NCBI GenBank assembly: GCA_006937955.1
Contig: SSNP01000007.1
Coordinates: 7,352,663 to 7,416,662 of the forward strand
Source of the DNA: Pachypanchax playfairii
Lineage: Eukaryota; Chordata; Actinopteri; Cyprinodontiformes; Aplocheilidae
DNA: 64,000 bases
Reading direction: 5' to 3'
Position 1 is the first letter of the stretch; the number at the start of each line of letters is the position of its first letter. A model generated the notes under the pieces. That model ran no database searches. It saw nothing but the letters and a program-made list of their open reading frames with translations, and was not told where the DNA came from. Below, in pieces: positions 1 to 15,300 of the stretch. The position numbers and the translations under genes were made by a program.

Positions 1-3000
1 TCTACACAGGCCTTGGTCATTGTCATTTTTGTCCGAGAGGTGAGTCGTGTAACCCCACTTACAAACTGCATCCTATTAATAACTGCAGTGATGAACCTTA
101 CCCTTACCTTCAGACCAGGTATGATAATGGACAAAAAAAACTACCTGTACTCTCCTGACCCTGGACCACCAGCTCTCTGGTCAGGGTGACATCTATTAGT
201 ATCATTTATTCAACACAACAACAACCAGGAAGACATAAAAAATAAATAAGTAAAGATATTATTTATATCTCACTGACAGAGACTCACCGACAAGCTGAAT
301 TCAGCTGCACTGCAACAATGTGCACTTTACTTTTCCAAATAAACTGCAACCAGTTTTGTCATCAAAGTGGAGCTGAGTGATGTCAGTTTAGGGACCACGG
401 TCAAAGTGACACGTTAAAAGCTGGAAAATGCTCCTGACTTTGTCCTGAGAATTTAATTTTTGTGGTAATTATGCGTGAAACAGCTAATTGTCGAGGCTAA
501 ATGGTGTTGCCAAAATGGGACCCGATGCTCTCTAGTTGTTACAGTTGTTAATTGTAGACGACAAGAGACAGAACAATTTACCAGCATATTATATTTTACT
601 CAAACACAATAAAATTTACTTGAGCTTGCAGAGGAACAAGTAAAACAAGATTGCTTTAAAATTGTTGTACGACACTTTAAAATACAACTCATTTCCTCAC
701 CCCACTGTTACAGAATGAAACAGCATCTTGAGTTGATCTTGATTTATACAACATCAAAGTGACAAAGTTTCAATATTTTAGACAGTTTATTTAACTTCAA
801 GGACTCAAGAAGGACAGCTAGAAATATTGGATTCCATAATGGCCAATTCATACCCTGAAATTGTCAGAAGGAAAACAGAAAATTATATTTTTTTCAATGA
901 ATATTGAAATAAACTGCACTATTATGATCTCTTTGGGAAAAAAATAAAAGGTGTAACCAGAGAGGCATACTTCAATGCAGATTAGGGCACAAATGCGCAG
1001 GAAAATAATATGCACGGCTGAGATTATTGTGTAAAGATTCTGCAACATGCAATCAAAGTGGGCCCTATTTTCCCCTTCATCAGCTGTCCGGCGTGAGCAC
1101 TGGCAGCAAGAGGAATCCAATTTAAATTCCACTCAACCGGGAGATGGTATTGTTTCATTTTATGTGTGCTTTGACATTTCTGGCTGTTAATATAGAGTAA
1201 AATCAGGAAGTATTTACATAAATATGACATTAAACTGTATTAGAAATTAAGAGTGACACATTTTCTGTGTTGACTGCGGAATGAGGAGAATGATTGTGTT
1301 TCTGTGTCAAAAGGTTGAAAAGACAAAAGGATTGGCCTGCTTGTTTCTACAAAAAACTTATGTTGCCTAAGTTACAGAAGGCAGTCAACCAAACTAAGTC
1401 ATTTTCTACACGTACTTTGGTAATTTAAACTGATTACTTGTCAGTGAGGATAACCTGATCCAGATTGTGATCGTTGATACTAATATGGTGCATTTTAGAT
1501 TATCTGTTTATTTCGAGTCAAAGCCCAATGCTTTAGCTTTTAGTTGCTTAGCTGTGTTAGCCGGGTGAAGTCAGTGCACTCAACCAAGTGTTTACATTTT
1601 AAATGTCTAATTAAATTGGTATTAAGTGTAGCTCTATCACCCCCACCACAAAAAATACCCCAACTGTAAATGCTCTCAATTTTGTTTTTAGAATACTTCC
1701 ATACCGCAGAAATGTTGGTGCATTACGTCACATTTTACAGCAGCTGTATTACAACACAGTTAGAGAAAAGGGATCGGGAGTTGAGTGTGGTCAGCAAAGG
1801 AAAATTGCCTTCAAAGTGAATCCAAGTCGATACTTAAGATTGTCTCAGAACAACCCTTCTCATCAATATGAAAAAATAAATTCTGCATATCTTGCACTCA
1901 TCCTAATTCAACCAGCTGTATGAAGATGCACAAATAAGATTTTATTTTATTAATATTACAGTAAAAAAGAGTAAACAAAGTTATTTCAAGAGAAATAAGG
2001 CAAAAATATCGCAAATTTTCACAGTTAAATCACAATTATAACTTTGTCTTGATTTATTTCAAAGATTATACTCAAGTAAAGTTTAAAAAGAAGAACATTA
2101 AAGACCAATTAAGTGGCATTTGAGAGTCCAGTAAAGCCTAATAGGTTTACTGAAGGACAGACAGTACAACACAAATACAAAGCTAAGAGTACAACTGCAA
2201 AAAGCTACTCAGACACACTTTGTGCTCAGTGTTTCATTGCTCATATCTATGCTCTCACTCGTCATATGATCAATGTCCTCATGCAAATCAAGAGTTCTTG
2301 CCTGGATCTACGATGGAACCGATTCACCAAAATAAATCTGCATTAAAGGATCATACATATTTCATGCACTTAAAGTGCAGTAAAAGCAAACCATTTTGGA
2401 TAGTGGAGCTGCACAAATATTGCAAGATTGCTGAAAGTAAGAAGAAAATGAGGTAACGCATGACATCATTTGATGGAGATCGGGCCTCAGAAGAAGATGA
2501 AAAGAAGGTTAGGAACTGGCTGTCGATAATGAGACTAAAATATGAAGAAATGTAAAAAGATATTAAGAATCATTAGAGTCATATGAGAGGTGTGTGGTAG
2601 CAGCAGGCAAACATGGATTTGGTCTCAGGTTACCTTCCCCAGTCAGAGCTCTTAGGCTCACTCTTTACTGTTTAGCTACTCTAATGCAGCAGGCAAAGTC
2701 CCTCAGCACCATACAGACACGGTCCCTTAAGTACTGAACAGTCTCAGAACCGACTTAAATAAAAACATTCACCACAAAGAACAACTCTGAGGTGAAAACA
2801 TCCTCTTCTTATCCATATTATTACAGCTGAACAACAGAACTACTATTCCATTGCTGCATTATTCTCAGCTTAGTTTAATGAATTCAGAGCAATAAAGTTT
2901 TTTAAAACTTTTTCTATTGCACAAACAATATTCTACAATGTGTTGAGAAGTATTTGAATGAACTGAACACAAAAGTGTGGAGGCAGCAAAAATTTCGACC

Positions 3001-3398
3001 TTCTCTAATCAGAAAACCTCCCTGTGTAGCCCGACAAATTTACAATAACCATTAAATTAAGTAAAAGGGTTAAAATGCTAGAAGGCAATATTGATAATTC
3101 CATTGAAAACTCACTGGGAGTTTGTCAATATTAATTTTCCTGAACCCAAAGGAGCATCCCAACTGGTGTGTCATTTATTCACAGGCCCTGAATCATGTTC
3201 TCTGAAACGAAATCGACCCTTATTAAACCACACCCCCCCACAGAACAAAGAGCTACAACCACGACTGTTGACCCTTACAGACCAGTAGTACTCAGAAAAA
3301 AGTCTGTAAAACTAACCAACAATAATCTCCAAAGAAATACAAATGGAGGCCAAGTTCTCTGACAATATGTATTGCTTCATAAAATAAATGTCTCTCAC
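1..3398 (-). other. pex14 intron 3, partial
   Basis: AT-rich intronic sequence between the donor of pex14 exon 3 (GGgtgagag) and the left edge. I see no exon, RNA gene or clear transposon; short open frames here have no splice or codon support. Confidence 0.7.
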
Positions 3399-6300
3399 CT
3401 TTCTTCTTCAAGAAGGCTCTTCTGGTGTCCAGTGGAGTCTGACGTACTTTTGGGTTTTGTAGAAATTTCACAGCAGTGGTAATCTGGGAAGAGAACAATT
3501 CTAATTGAATTCATCTTTATGACTTATATGTGAATAGATGAGCTCTGAAGGAAACTGATGCTTTTAAACAGCACAAACACGAGTCTAGACCTTCTATGAG
3601 AAAAAGGTTCATTATGAATCCAGCCTTGCTAAAAAAGAAAAAAAAAACTTAAATGGATTTCATCTGATAGTTGCTTTTACACTCCCCCCACATACACACC
3701 CAGCAGTGAGGAAAACGACCACCTGACCACTTTCCTGCTAAATGTGGGGAATGACCAAATCAGCAGTTATAAAATTAGCCCATCAAGAGTGCTGGACAAA
3801 TGGAGTATGGAGCTTAATTTGCTATTACCCTCTTAAAGACAAACTTCCATTCTTAAGTGCGCAGAGGAGGAAAATCTATACTTAATGCAGAGGTGATCAT
3901 TTGTATCTAATAACTTGAGAATCCGAGGCAGAAAACTTCTGTAATTCTTCCAGTTAAAAACCTGCCATGATCAAATCACCTCGCCTGACTGTTGTAATGA
4001 CTTGAAACGTTAATGCACCAGAACGTTAAATAGCATCAGAACGTCAGTAGTTTTAAGTGCACAGCGTTCATCGATTCTATTATGTTTTCCTTCGAGATGC
4101 ACCTTAATTTTTTACCCAGTATGCATTTCCAAGAATTGGATGTAGAAAAAAAAATTCTTCCTCAAATGACATTAAAACATAAATTTGAAGTGGGCGCCAT
4201 GAAGTGGCGCCTCCTAAAACAGATAAATATGTAAGAACACAGAGAAAGGAGAAACACACTGGAGGGGAGGTTTCGATGACTTATTATCGCACCTGTGGTC
4301 CCCATGATTCAATTGTAAAAGTCATCCCTCTAATAGCTTGAAAGGTTTTGATTACTCTTCTTTTCTCTTAGTGTTGAAAGATACAAAGTGATTGAACACC
4401 CTGCCAGTAGTAATTCATTTTGGATAATGCATTGCATATACTATGAACCTGTTCCAATCCAAAATAATTGTGGTTTAAAGTTGTTCAAGGGGCACAGGAG
4501 GCAGGGAAGTGGCAAAATGCTACATTTCTATGACAAACGCAGAGATTGAGTGAATTGTGGCACAGCTGGGACTATAAAATGTATTCAAAGCTTTCCTTCA
4601 GTAGGAATGCACTCAAAAGCAACAAAATAACACATGCTAGATGACTAGACATCTCACAGAATTATAAAACGATATATAATCCAATGTAAGACATGCGCTG
4701 TAATAGTATTCATGCTGTAAAGTTATCAGAAAGTACCAGATTTATCCCCTGAGATGCTGCCACAATTTATTTAGACACTAATCGACCATTTCACAGAGAC
4801 ACTACCGTGACCTTGATGTACACAAGGGTTACACAAGAGGTATGGAATTTCCCGGATCTCTATATGCTGAGGGCTTATTACAGTCAGTCACCCGGAACCT
4901 TCATTGTGACAACCAGATTAAACCATTTGCATGGTGAACCACTGACTGATGTTCTGGGCCAGAAGATGCAGTCAAAACACACAAAAAATTCTCTTTAATA
5001 ACAAGACAAATCATTCTGCTCTTGGTGAAGTTCTCAAACAAGTGAGCTATAGACCTAACTCTTGGTAGAGGGCAGAGACAATAAACACACTAAAATCTAA
5101 TATTCTAATTTTCTTTCCAGTAAATAAAGGGATGTCGATCCTGTGAGAAGTAATGACCCATAAGCGAAAGAACGTGCTGAATGAGCAGTTCTTATTTACA
5201 TTCCCTTAACATTTCAGAAGTACAATATTGACAGGAAAATTGTATCAGTGTTACCAGGCATAAGTATGATACCTTAGCCAGGACCGCAGCTTGCTCAGCG
5301 GCAAACTAATGAGGCAAACGTCCATTTGGTTAAAACTGTAGTGGTAGATCTTCAGGGAGAGGAAAAGTGCACTTCTTAGCAGATGACATAGTTGCGTTGA
5401 ACAAGTTCCATCCAGACATTTCAATCAATTATAACCACATTGCACTGATTTCACTCTTGTTATTGACTTATGGATCACCCCAGTTATAGTGTTGGGTAGC
5501 ACACAACTGGGCTTTTAGGGGGCTAAGATGGATAACAGTACAAGGTACTTTTATGTAGAAGATTAATAAGTGGAATAAAAAAATCGGTACTTCTTTGCAG
5601 AAACTTAGTGATTTTTTATTTGTTTTTTTAAAAAAAAAGGGTTACTTTGTAAAGCTTCTTGTAAAGGTTGAACTACTAATGCACCAAAGTGCTCTATGTA
5701 AAGAGCAATAATCTTTGCAAACCAGATAACCAATAAAGTGTCAGGTAAAGCTGAAAAAGAGGTGAAAACTCAATCATAGGAAGAGATAACATTAACCAAT
5801 ACACTTAAAGAGAGTGAACTTGATGAACAGACAAGATTACAGAAATATTATTGAGTTTGAATTGGACAAGACTTTGTGCTCCACTTGTCTGAAAATTACA
5901 ATGGCGATACCCCGAACTGCGAGAAATGAGGATGAAACCCAATTATGTTCGAACCACATGGATGAACGCCGGAGGGAATCCATGTAACCAGTTGTATATT
6001 TTTGCTCAAACTAGTAACAGCACTTAACTATAACATACCACAAAACCTATGGATTTTATGCAGAAATGCATTGTGGGGATTCAGGATGTGGTGTGAACAG
6101 TAAACCGTGTGTTAAGTTATATAAATGTATTGGAACTGATTGGTCTCCATGTCTGAACTGGCAACAAATAATATGGGTTTCAGTTCTATATCAAACCAAA
6201 TGGCTGCTTATTACCTCTTCTGAACTTAAACCCTAAAACTTCCAATCTGGATTTACGTTCATGAGGCACGGCCATGACATCCTCTTTGTGAAAGGCTGCC

Positions 6301-9300
6301 TTTTGGTTGTCAAGACAAAAACAAAGGGGACACATTTCTAGATTTTCTTACCCTGAAACACGTGAAACACTTAATTGTTCTGGTGTGGACGGCACCTAAG
6401 ATTCTGACCAGGTCGCTGATGACTGTTTTAGGAATAATCTTCTGAAATCTTTGATAAAACTCTTATAGCAAACAGCATTAGAGCACATCAAAACTGCTCT
6501 GCACATTTTTCATTCACATTTTCATGGTAAGAAAGACTAAATCCCTACATAATGAGATAAATCCAAAGTGTGTCAAGTGTACTGCTTAAATTTGAAAACC
6601 AAACGTGATATCAAATTGTCTGAGGCAATTCCATGTGATCAATTTTACAAAGGGATTCAGAGAGCACGATAGAACAAAAAGTTGTGATGAAGAGCTAAAA
6701 GAAAATCATTAACAAGTATAGAATTCAGTCTCAATGTGAATCAATTCATTCCAAATTGCCCTGGCCTGTGCATTTGTGAAGTGCCCCTGATATAATAACA
6801 CAGTGGTGGACATGATCAAAAATTGTGTTAGGATAGTCTCAAATTTCCCCCCTCAAACACATGTTTGGACGACCAAAGCAAGAGAAAGTGAGATGGCAAA
6901 AAAATGAAGCTCTATATTAATTTGGTGCTTTCATGGATGATTTGCTATTAGGAGCAGCTGTCTTAAATGACTTAACCCAATACCTTTCTGATATCAGAGC
7001 CCTGCGAGAAAGGAATTAAGTTTTAATGCAATTATTGTATTTCCTTTGGTCGCCTAGCTGCTTGATGTGGCCAACGGTGCTTTTTAATCTTTTTAAAAGA
7101 GCAAGTTTAAATGCCCTTCTAATTGTGACATCTTTCCCGCCTTAATGTGACCTTCAGCAGAGGAAGCAAAGCCTCATGGGAGCAGCTATGGGGAATTATT
7201 GACCCTGGGAGACATGAGGAAGTGAGGTGCTGACCCGGCCATTTAGCTAACATTCAGTTGCTCAGACACTGTAGATGCTTCAAGGGCCCTGCAGGAGATG
7301 AACCGTTCTGACAAAAACCGAGGACTGCTTTATTCTAGTCTTTCTTTTTTCTATTCTGAGAATTTACAAGGTAAAAATAATATTAACAAACACTGATTAA
7401 CAAAACTGAACCTCAGCATCAGTAAAATCTAATAAGAGAACTGTTGAAACGTGGGAAAGGGGTCATGGAAAACTTCATTGGCATTTGCACTGCAAAGGTT
7501 TAAAAATAACATACAGCTTGTATCAGTGTCGCAGCCACGGGCAAGACTAGAAACATGACATCAAAAGCACATTATGCAATTTTTTGTAAAGAGGGAAGGG
7601 GGGTGGGTTTGGTGGACGGAAATCAAGCTTTCATTTTTTCAAGACCACTAGCAGACAAAACTTTCCATTCAGAAACATTTTCCTGAGAGTGTTTTGTGAT
7701 CGCAAACATACAAAAGTTGAATAGGTTTAGCGGTGAGAAACACTGTAACCTGAGTTCATCTGATCAAGGGAGGATGCTGTAACAGTGTAAAAAAAATGTG
7801 CAGAGAACCAAAAAAACCCACATGTGATGCATTTCACTGAGATTCTCAAGAAAAGGCCACCTAGTAAAAACAAAGATACTATTCCAATGATGTGTTGACG
7901 TGTAATTGCCTCAATTCTTCTATATTTCAAACCAAAAACAGAAATTTGGTAAAAAAAAAAAAATGAAAATCGGGGTGTAAATAATTTTTTAATCAAAAAG
8001 CTGCATGAAGAAACTGTATTTCAGAAGTGTGCATATAAAAACACACAAACACACACCTATAAAGCAACAAAGTGATCATTTTCTCTTTAGAGAAACACGT
8101 GTCACCCAGCTCGTTCAAAACTAGTCTGACAAATACAAAGCAAACTCTGACATTTTTTAAAATGTGCAACTGTCAGTGGTGCTGCCTGGGATTGCCCTTG
8201 CTACACCAGTGAGACAGATGACAGTTTAGATAAGGACATCTAGAGTGGTGCCCCGAAAGCCCCGAGAGCCCTCGTGACTGAAGAGGAGCATCTTTTACTC
8301 ACTTTGAACAAAAATACTTTGATAACTCCCGTGTTCTTTTTAATTCAGGTAAAAGGCCTAAACTGTAAGTCTGAAGCTGCTCTGAGAGATGAGGGTCATC
8401 AGAGATTAACCCATGGCACTTTAGCCGTGCCATGGGTGTGTGTGTGTGCAAGAGGGGGAGTCGCAGGAAAGCACAACAAACTACTTAGCTACCACAAAAC
8501 ATTCCAGCCCCTTCTCAGCTGCAATCCAGTAATGGATACTTCCTCGGCTCCTCAATTGGTCAAAATGTTTTCATACAATAATTTAATTCAGAAACACATT
8601 TACAAAGCAGGAGTAATCAATTTTAATTAGTTGACTTTTTTTTCATTCGCATAAAATTTAATGTACTGCCATCGATCTCCTTTGTTCTTTAATGCAGTGC
8701 CTCTTTCCTGTAATTCAAAGCTTTTTTTTTGCTTTTGCTTTTTTTCTCCTTTGCAGTTAGTGATGACGTTCTGTGACAAGAAGCTCAGCAGGCTTTTTAG
8801 TACAAGAAGTAAACGCGTTCAGATAGAAGACAGCTCAACATGAGACTTTTAAACACGAGTGTGCTCATAATGTAGTTTGAAAATGCATCAGGTAGATGTT
8901 CTGTTCTGAGATGAGACGACAAATACACAGGAAATGCGTACAGTATATAAAAAACGGATATGTGTAAAAAATCAGTCATCAGCAATCAAGGTTTGTGAAA
9001 TTGCAACAGAAAAGTCTTGGTGACATTGTGTCAGTGACCGCAAAAATTTCCTGTTTAATTTCAGATAAAAGTAAGGTTTGTTATAAAAACTTTAGAAAGA
9101 TTTACAAAATAAAATAAAAAGCAAAGAAAAATCTGAAAGATCTGATCTCAAAATTATAAACTTTTATCTTAGTAACTGGATTATAATAAACAATTTAATG
9201 ATTGTTGCTCCTGGAGACAGAAACAAAAAAGCTGCAATTTAAAGTAACACAAAGTCTGATAACACCAGCCTCCGTGATCTTTTCTTAAAAAACCAGCAGC

Positions 9301-12300
9301 TACTCAGTGTGTTGTCCTTCACATAATCGAGGCCTACCGGCCTTTCAAATTCTATTAGTTGATTGAGGCAAAACGCAAGAGTCACCAGCAGCAAACAAAC
9401 AACGTGAAGCTTGTGTCCGAGCGACACACCACAGAAGTTGTGTTGCGATGTCAGAGGAAGAGCCGCTTCAGTCACAAGCAACTTACAGTGACAAGCCTAT
9501 CCTCCTCTGTTGATCCCAACCGCTCCTCTTACTGAGGAGGTGACACGCCCTCCAACAGACACGGCAATTCAAGTTTAAATTGAAACACCTTGATAGGCAA
9601 ATAAAACTGGAGGGGGGGTGTGCACTGAGCTGGTATCAGCTTTGCATGCAGACTTGCCAGTAAGTCAAACTGACTAATAAAAACTAGAACAGAAGCACGT
9701 GAGAATACAGAGAAAAGTGTCCTTTTATTGATGGAGTGAGTCAGTTGGAACACGGTACCATCGGAAAGCATTCACAAAGACACTGTGATATATCAGTGAC
9801 ATTGTAATCATGTGTCAACTCTCCTCCAGACCATGAGCTGAATACACTAATCATGTGTTTTGGATCAACAATTTCATGGTCTTCAAAGAGGACCAGGAAC
9901 TGGTGGCCTAACCCCCCCCCACACACACACACACACAGGGTGAGACACTTCTATCCTTAGATGGTACAACAACAGTAAAACTGTGTTAAGAGAGACGCAT
10001 CAAGGCCAGAGCAGAGCCAGAGAAGATGAACATCGCCATCTACTGGGCAGGCGTAGGAAGGGGTCGGAGCCAAGTGGGGGGAGGAGAGCCTGGCAGTTTA
10101 CCCTTGCGGCCTGTCTTTCACTGAGACCTGTCAGAAACATTTAGACACACTTGCCAAGACAATGGGCCACACATCTACAGTAGCAGACAAGTCAGAATGA
10201 AATCACCATCAAATGAGGGGGGAAATTTAAGGTAGTGCAGTCTTTTTTACTTTTAGAGAAGAGACTAAAGTAGATCACATTGGATGACAGAGAAAAGTGT
10301 TGGCTAAATCTCTTTATCTTCAGGCGTCCAACTACCACTAACAATCAAGCTGGGAAAACGGGATAGACATACAATGAGTGCTGTGCTGACAGCATAAAAA
10401 AACAGGGTCAAAGAAGGAGCATTTGCCTTTCATCTCATTTAGCCCAATCAGGGAGAACACAAAGGCAGCTAGTCAGATTAAATAAGAAATCTTCATTTCA
10501 GCTCCTGTAAACCTGTTATGTTTCACACTGCAGATTACTGTGGTTGGAAAATGACAAAAACACACCCCACCTGAAGATAATCCATCTTTTCTCAGAAGCT
10601 CAGACAGATTTTTCAGGTTTTGCAACATAATTGTGTGATGCAGACTGCAACTAAAACTTATTTGTGGAACGGCCAGCCTTTTTTCTCATTAAAAGATCCA
10701 ACCCTTTGATCACCAACACTGTTGAAAACGTAGTTCTTTTCATTGGCTGTTTGTCCTGGTGGCCCAGGACATCTTGGTTTTACTGAAAAACAGTTTATCT
10801 ATTTTAATTTTCTTTTATTTCATGATTGCCTGAATATATTATTTATTTTTTCATATTTAATGACCTGTGATATAGTAAAATAAGTTTGGCCAATTTATAA
10901 TATGTGGAAATTTTCCTTTTGAGATGAATTTTAACTAAACATGAGGGTGTGTTTTTTTAATGGCATTAAAAAGTCTAAATAAAACAAGGTTTTGTGAAAT
11001 TCTAAAAGTTATTAGATGAATTTACCAGAACCAAAAGGAAAAAAATGTGTAATCAGAAAGGAATGTTGTGTGTCACTGTTATCCAGCACTCATACTTTAG
11101 TGATTACGTGACAATTGGAGACAATTGGTCAAAGTTTAGGCGTTTACCCGTCTGCACTCGACACCATTTTTATTATTGCGTGAAGGAAGAAAACATGTAC
11201 TACCAGCATAGTCTAAAAGAATGAGGAGAGGAGACAACCCATGGTGAACTATGATAATGTCACACGAGGTGGTGTGTTACAGCAAAGGGGCTGAGTTGGC
11301 AAGCAGCTCAGCAGCAGACGCACACCTGTTCTGACATTTTCTATCGACCTTGACACAGAAAACACATGACAATGCCACTCTCTGCATTTCAAAAGTACGG
11401 GCTGTTTTTGGAAGCCCCTTGACTTCCCCTTTTCTTGTCCCCATGATACTTAAAACCATTTTCCATACACTCTCAGAGCCGTGACATGGCACAAAAACTA
11501 TACAAAGCGACATACTGGGGGACATTCATGTTCTGCAAGTAAACAAAAAAAAATTTGAAAAAATATAGAGCCTTTTAAAGAAGGACAGCCTGTTAAAAAG
11601 AGATATATAAATATTAGATACTTAGAAATATCCAGAGAGTGATGGCAACTGTCTGAGCTGGCTGACTCTTTCCAAATGTTAGCAAATCACTAATACTTCA
11701 CTTTAAATTCCAATGTAAATAGTAAACACCATCTGAAGCAGAAAATGTGGCCTTGTCTTTGTCTCCTCACTCGTTTCTTTTGAAGTTTCCAATTGAACTG
11801 CAACACACCCATCCATCTACTGTTTTAATCAAAGAGAAAGCAAAGTACTGCTGCCAGAAGAGCAGAACAGAAAAACAAATGCATGTTAATCACTGCATCA
11901 AGAAGAAGTCCACACATGCCAGGGAAAGGAGCCAGCCCAGGTGTCGGATAATCGTCAGTTATACCAGTGGCTACAGCAGTTTTCATTTTACAACATCAAC
12001 CTCTGTTTTCACTGCCTGGGTGCATTTGTGTTATACTTGGAGAATAGCTTTTAAAAAGGTATTTAAATGGCTAAAGAGTGCAAGGAGATACATAGAAGTC
12101 ATTAATTTATTGTCTGTATTAAAACGGCTATGGATTTTGGCATAATCTGACAATTATTATCTGTAAATCATGAAACATAGCCCAGAATTTAGGCTATACA
12201 AGGAAACTCTAAATGCAGAATTCGGTTTAACTAAAGGATCAAAAACCCAAGGTAGCTTTCTAACTGAAAAACAAGTCCACGCAATAACTTTCTGCTAAAT

Positions 12301-15300
12301 AAGTACAGAATTAAAGAGTGGCCTAAAAATTTCATTTGCTGAGATAATCACTTTTCCAGAAATGATTCAAGAACTACTTTCATTCAACCCCCAAAAAACA
12401 ACCTCAAATGAGAATGATGTCATTCTGAGACCAAGTGACGAATGTAAAAACACTCAACTTTTCTCAAATACGCACAAAAACCCTTAGTTTACTAGTAATT
12501 CACTAGTGAATCACACTTTTTAGAGTTACAGTACTCAGAATGCAAATGTTTTATACCCAGGTGCTCTTTCATATAGCAAGTTTTTAGATAATGCATCTTG
12601 TGTGTCACTTTTCTTTTAGCCACACACACACGTTTTTTTCTCAGATTTCCCAGATAAAACCACAATCTGAGGTTGCCACACACAGAGAAACACTGAAACC
12701 CCCATTAGCATTTTGCATTTCATTATTTTTAATCAAACCCAGAAAACTGACACATATTAATTAATATCCATTACCAGTTTTTTTGCCCCTCTCCCAGAGA
12801 AGACGTTCGTGGGGAAAAGAAGCAATTAGCTTAACAAAATAATCAAAAAAATTGTTACAGAAATCTCTGATAAATGTCATGTGAGGTCCCATCTAAATGT
12901 TCGAAGTGTAATACATTCTTGCTGTCATATTCCATTAAACTGCTATTACAGTCTTGATTGAACTATTAGTCACTACATTATTAATAACATTAATGTATTT
13001 ACATTTTTGGTGTACAAGCCTGCTTTCAAGCAATAATTTATGAAGGCAACTTCAGATATGTTATAACATTCCCCGTCCGAGCTCTTTTGTGTTTATTATT
13101 GATTGTGAAAACAGTCAAAATCCCAAATCTAATACCCCTCTACCCCCCTCTTTCCCCCCACCCCATACCCCCTTAATGTATTGGAGTGGGCTGTTTACAT
13201 TAAAGGACTGAAATAAAGTGCATTTACATCTGAAGCAGAAGTTCATAATTTACATTCCAACATTTATTAGAGGTGACAAACGAGCATTTGGTCCACTCGT
13301 GCTTTTCCACAATGCAGCACTCATTCAATCCATATAAATTACAGCTGGGCTAGAGAGTGCAAAAGCAAATGATTTTATTATATGTATGCATGTATGACTC
13401 TATAGGGGGGTTACCAAGACAAACAGGGAATTACTTGATTAGGCCAACGCTTATTAACAAAGAAAGAAATATGAGACTAAGTGTTTGGCCAATCAAATGT
13501 TGGAATAAATGTTTGGCCCTTCATCAGAAATCTAAAATGCCCAGATCAAAGTGTAAAAGCTTTAGCCTGTGTGTTACTGTACTTCGCTGTGCAACTTAGA
13601 CACAGTAAAGTCTACTCGTTTAAGTGCTGCTGTTCCTGTTGCTTACCCTTAGCTGGCACTAATATTATTCAATTAAAAGAAACTTGCCTAAAAGGCAGTA
13701 TTATGTTACATAATTAGGCAGGACGGCACTTTCAGAAGTGTAGTTACAAACGTGCTGAGGGGATCCCAGTATTCGAACAAATATCTGGCGCTGTAGGGGA
13801 GCTTGCCGACAAATTAACAGCTAATAACTTACTGGGAAGCCAGATAAAAGGAGAAAAAAATGTTCCCCAAAGTGTCAATTACAAATAATTTTTCCTCTGA
13901 TTTCTACACTTGTGAAAACATGATAGGCTAAAAGGAATTTTAAATGTGAGCTAGAACTCGTATGATGTTCATTTATGTCTTCGGTTTCATTTGTACACGC
14001 TGGATTCATTCTGCGTGAAATAATTCAGCCTCGGCAGCAGCGGGATTGTTTCGGATGGCTCAGGAAGCATTAGTACATGGCTCCCTTATGAGAGCTGGTC
14101 TGAAAGGAGACAGACAGACGGACAGCTGCGGGGATGGAGGAAATGAAGGGGGATTCAATCAAATTCGTGTTCATTAAAATAAGAGGACATCACAAAAATT
14201 AGAAAGATGCTGACAAATCAAAGGGTCTCAGTACCTGAATTACCATAGTCATTTACTTATTAAAGCCAGGATGCTTCCTGTCAATCAAGAGCCATCACAT
14301 TCCCCATTTGCGGCGGAAAAGCCACCGTAATTGCTTCTCATACTAATCAACACAACTTGTGTAATTATGCCTTGAAAGTGACATTGGAGGCTGAGAGCGA
14401 TGTGAGCAGTCTTGACAGCAGAGACATCTCAGATTCACCGGGAGATTTCTAGCCTTGCTGTGAGGAGACAAGCCACTCTCAGACCAAGTTACTCACTTGA
14501 GCAGTTTACAACCATAAACACAAAGAAAAGAACATAAATCAAGCTGAAGTAATTACAAAGCAGAATGGAGAGTATAAAGGAAGCTGAGCGCAATAAGACC
14601 ACTTTCCCAAGTATATTGAGGCAAAATGACTACACTGTAATTAAGCTGGGGTCGTATTTCTATCATTTCTTAAGTAAACATATTGTGACAGTTCTCTAAA
14701 TTGTGGGAGAATAGGAAATTACAGCTCTGTTACCGAGCCGTTTACATTAATATACTCGCTACGACAAAAACCCTACAAATAAAGTCGCAAGTATTCATTA
14801 AAGTTTATTGAATTCAGCTTAATCACAGACTTTACATATGTCTCTAAAATGAACTTTGCGTAAAACTAGCTTCAACATTCCTCTGAGCACAGCCGAGCTA
14901 TCCAAACCATATTCCCAGGCTGCATCTGTCACTCGTCACACTGCGGCCAAGCTGAGAAGGTCAGAGTGAGGTCAAATCACTGCAACAAATCAAGTGTGGC
15001 AAGTTGCAAAGCAAGACTATCTGCTTAAAATATGTGAATTACTGCAATACGCTGAACACAGTTTTATCTTTCCTAAGTATGAGTTTTACTGCAGACTTAA
15101 AGGCCTTTCTATATTCTAATTTTTTATTAAAGAAGTTGTAAAAACAGAGCCAGTCCAACTGAAGACACAAGGCAGAAACCACAAAATGAAAATAATTTAT
15201 AAAATGGGTTGAACTCATCTGTGCTCATCCTTTTCAAAGAGGTGGGTGGAACCAATGTAAAAAAAAAAAAAACAACATCAAACATCAAAAAGAAGTCAAC

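Noticed and set aside
8661..8843. Open frame after an acceptor-like tract in pex14 intron 2
   Set aside because: No donor, no conserved residues, and strand opposite to the host gene; looks like chance.
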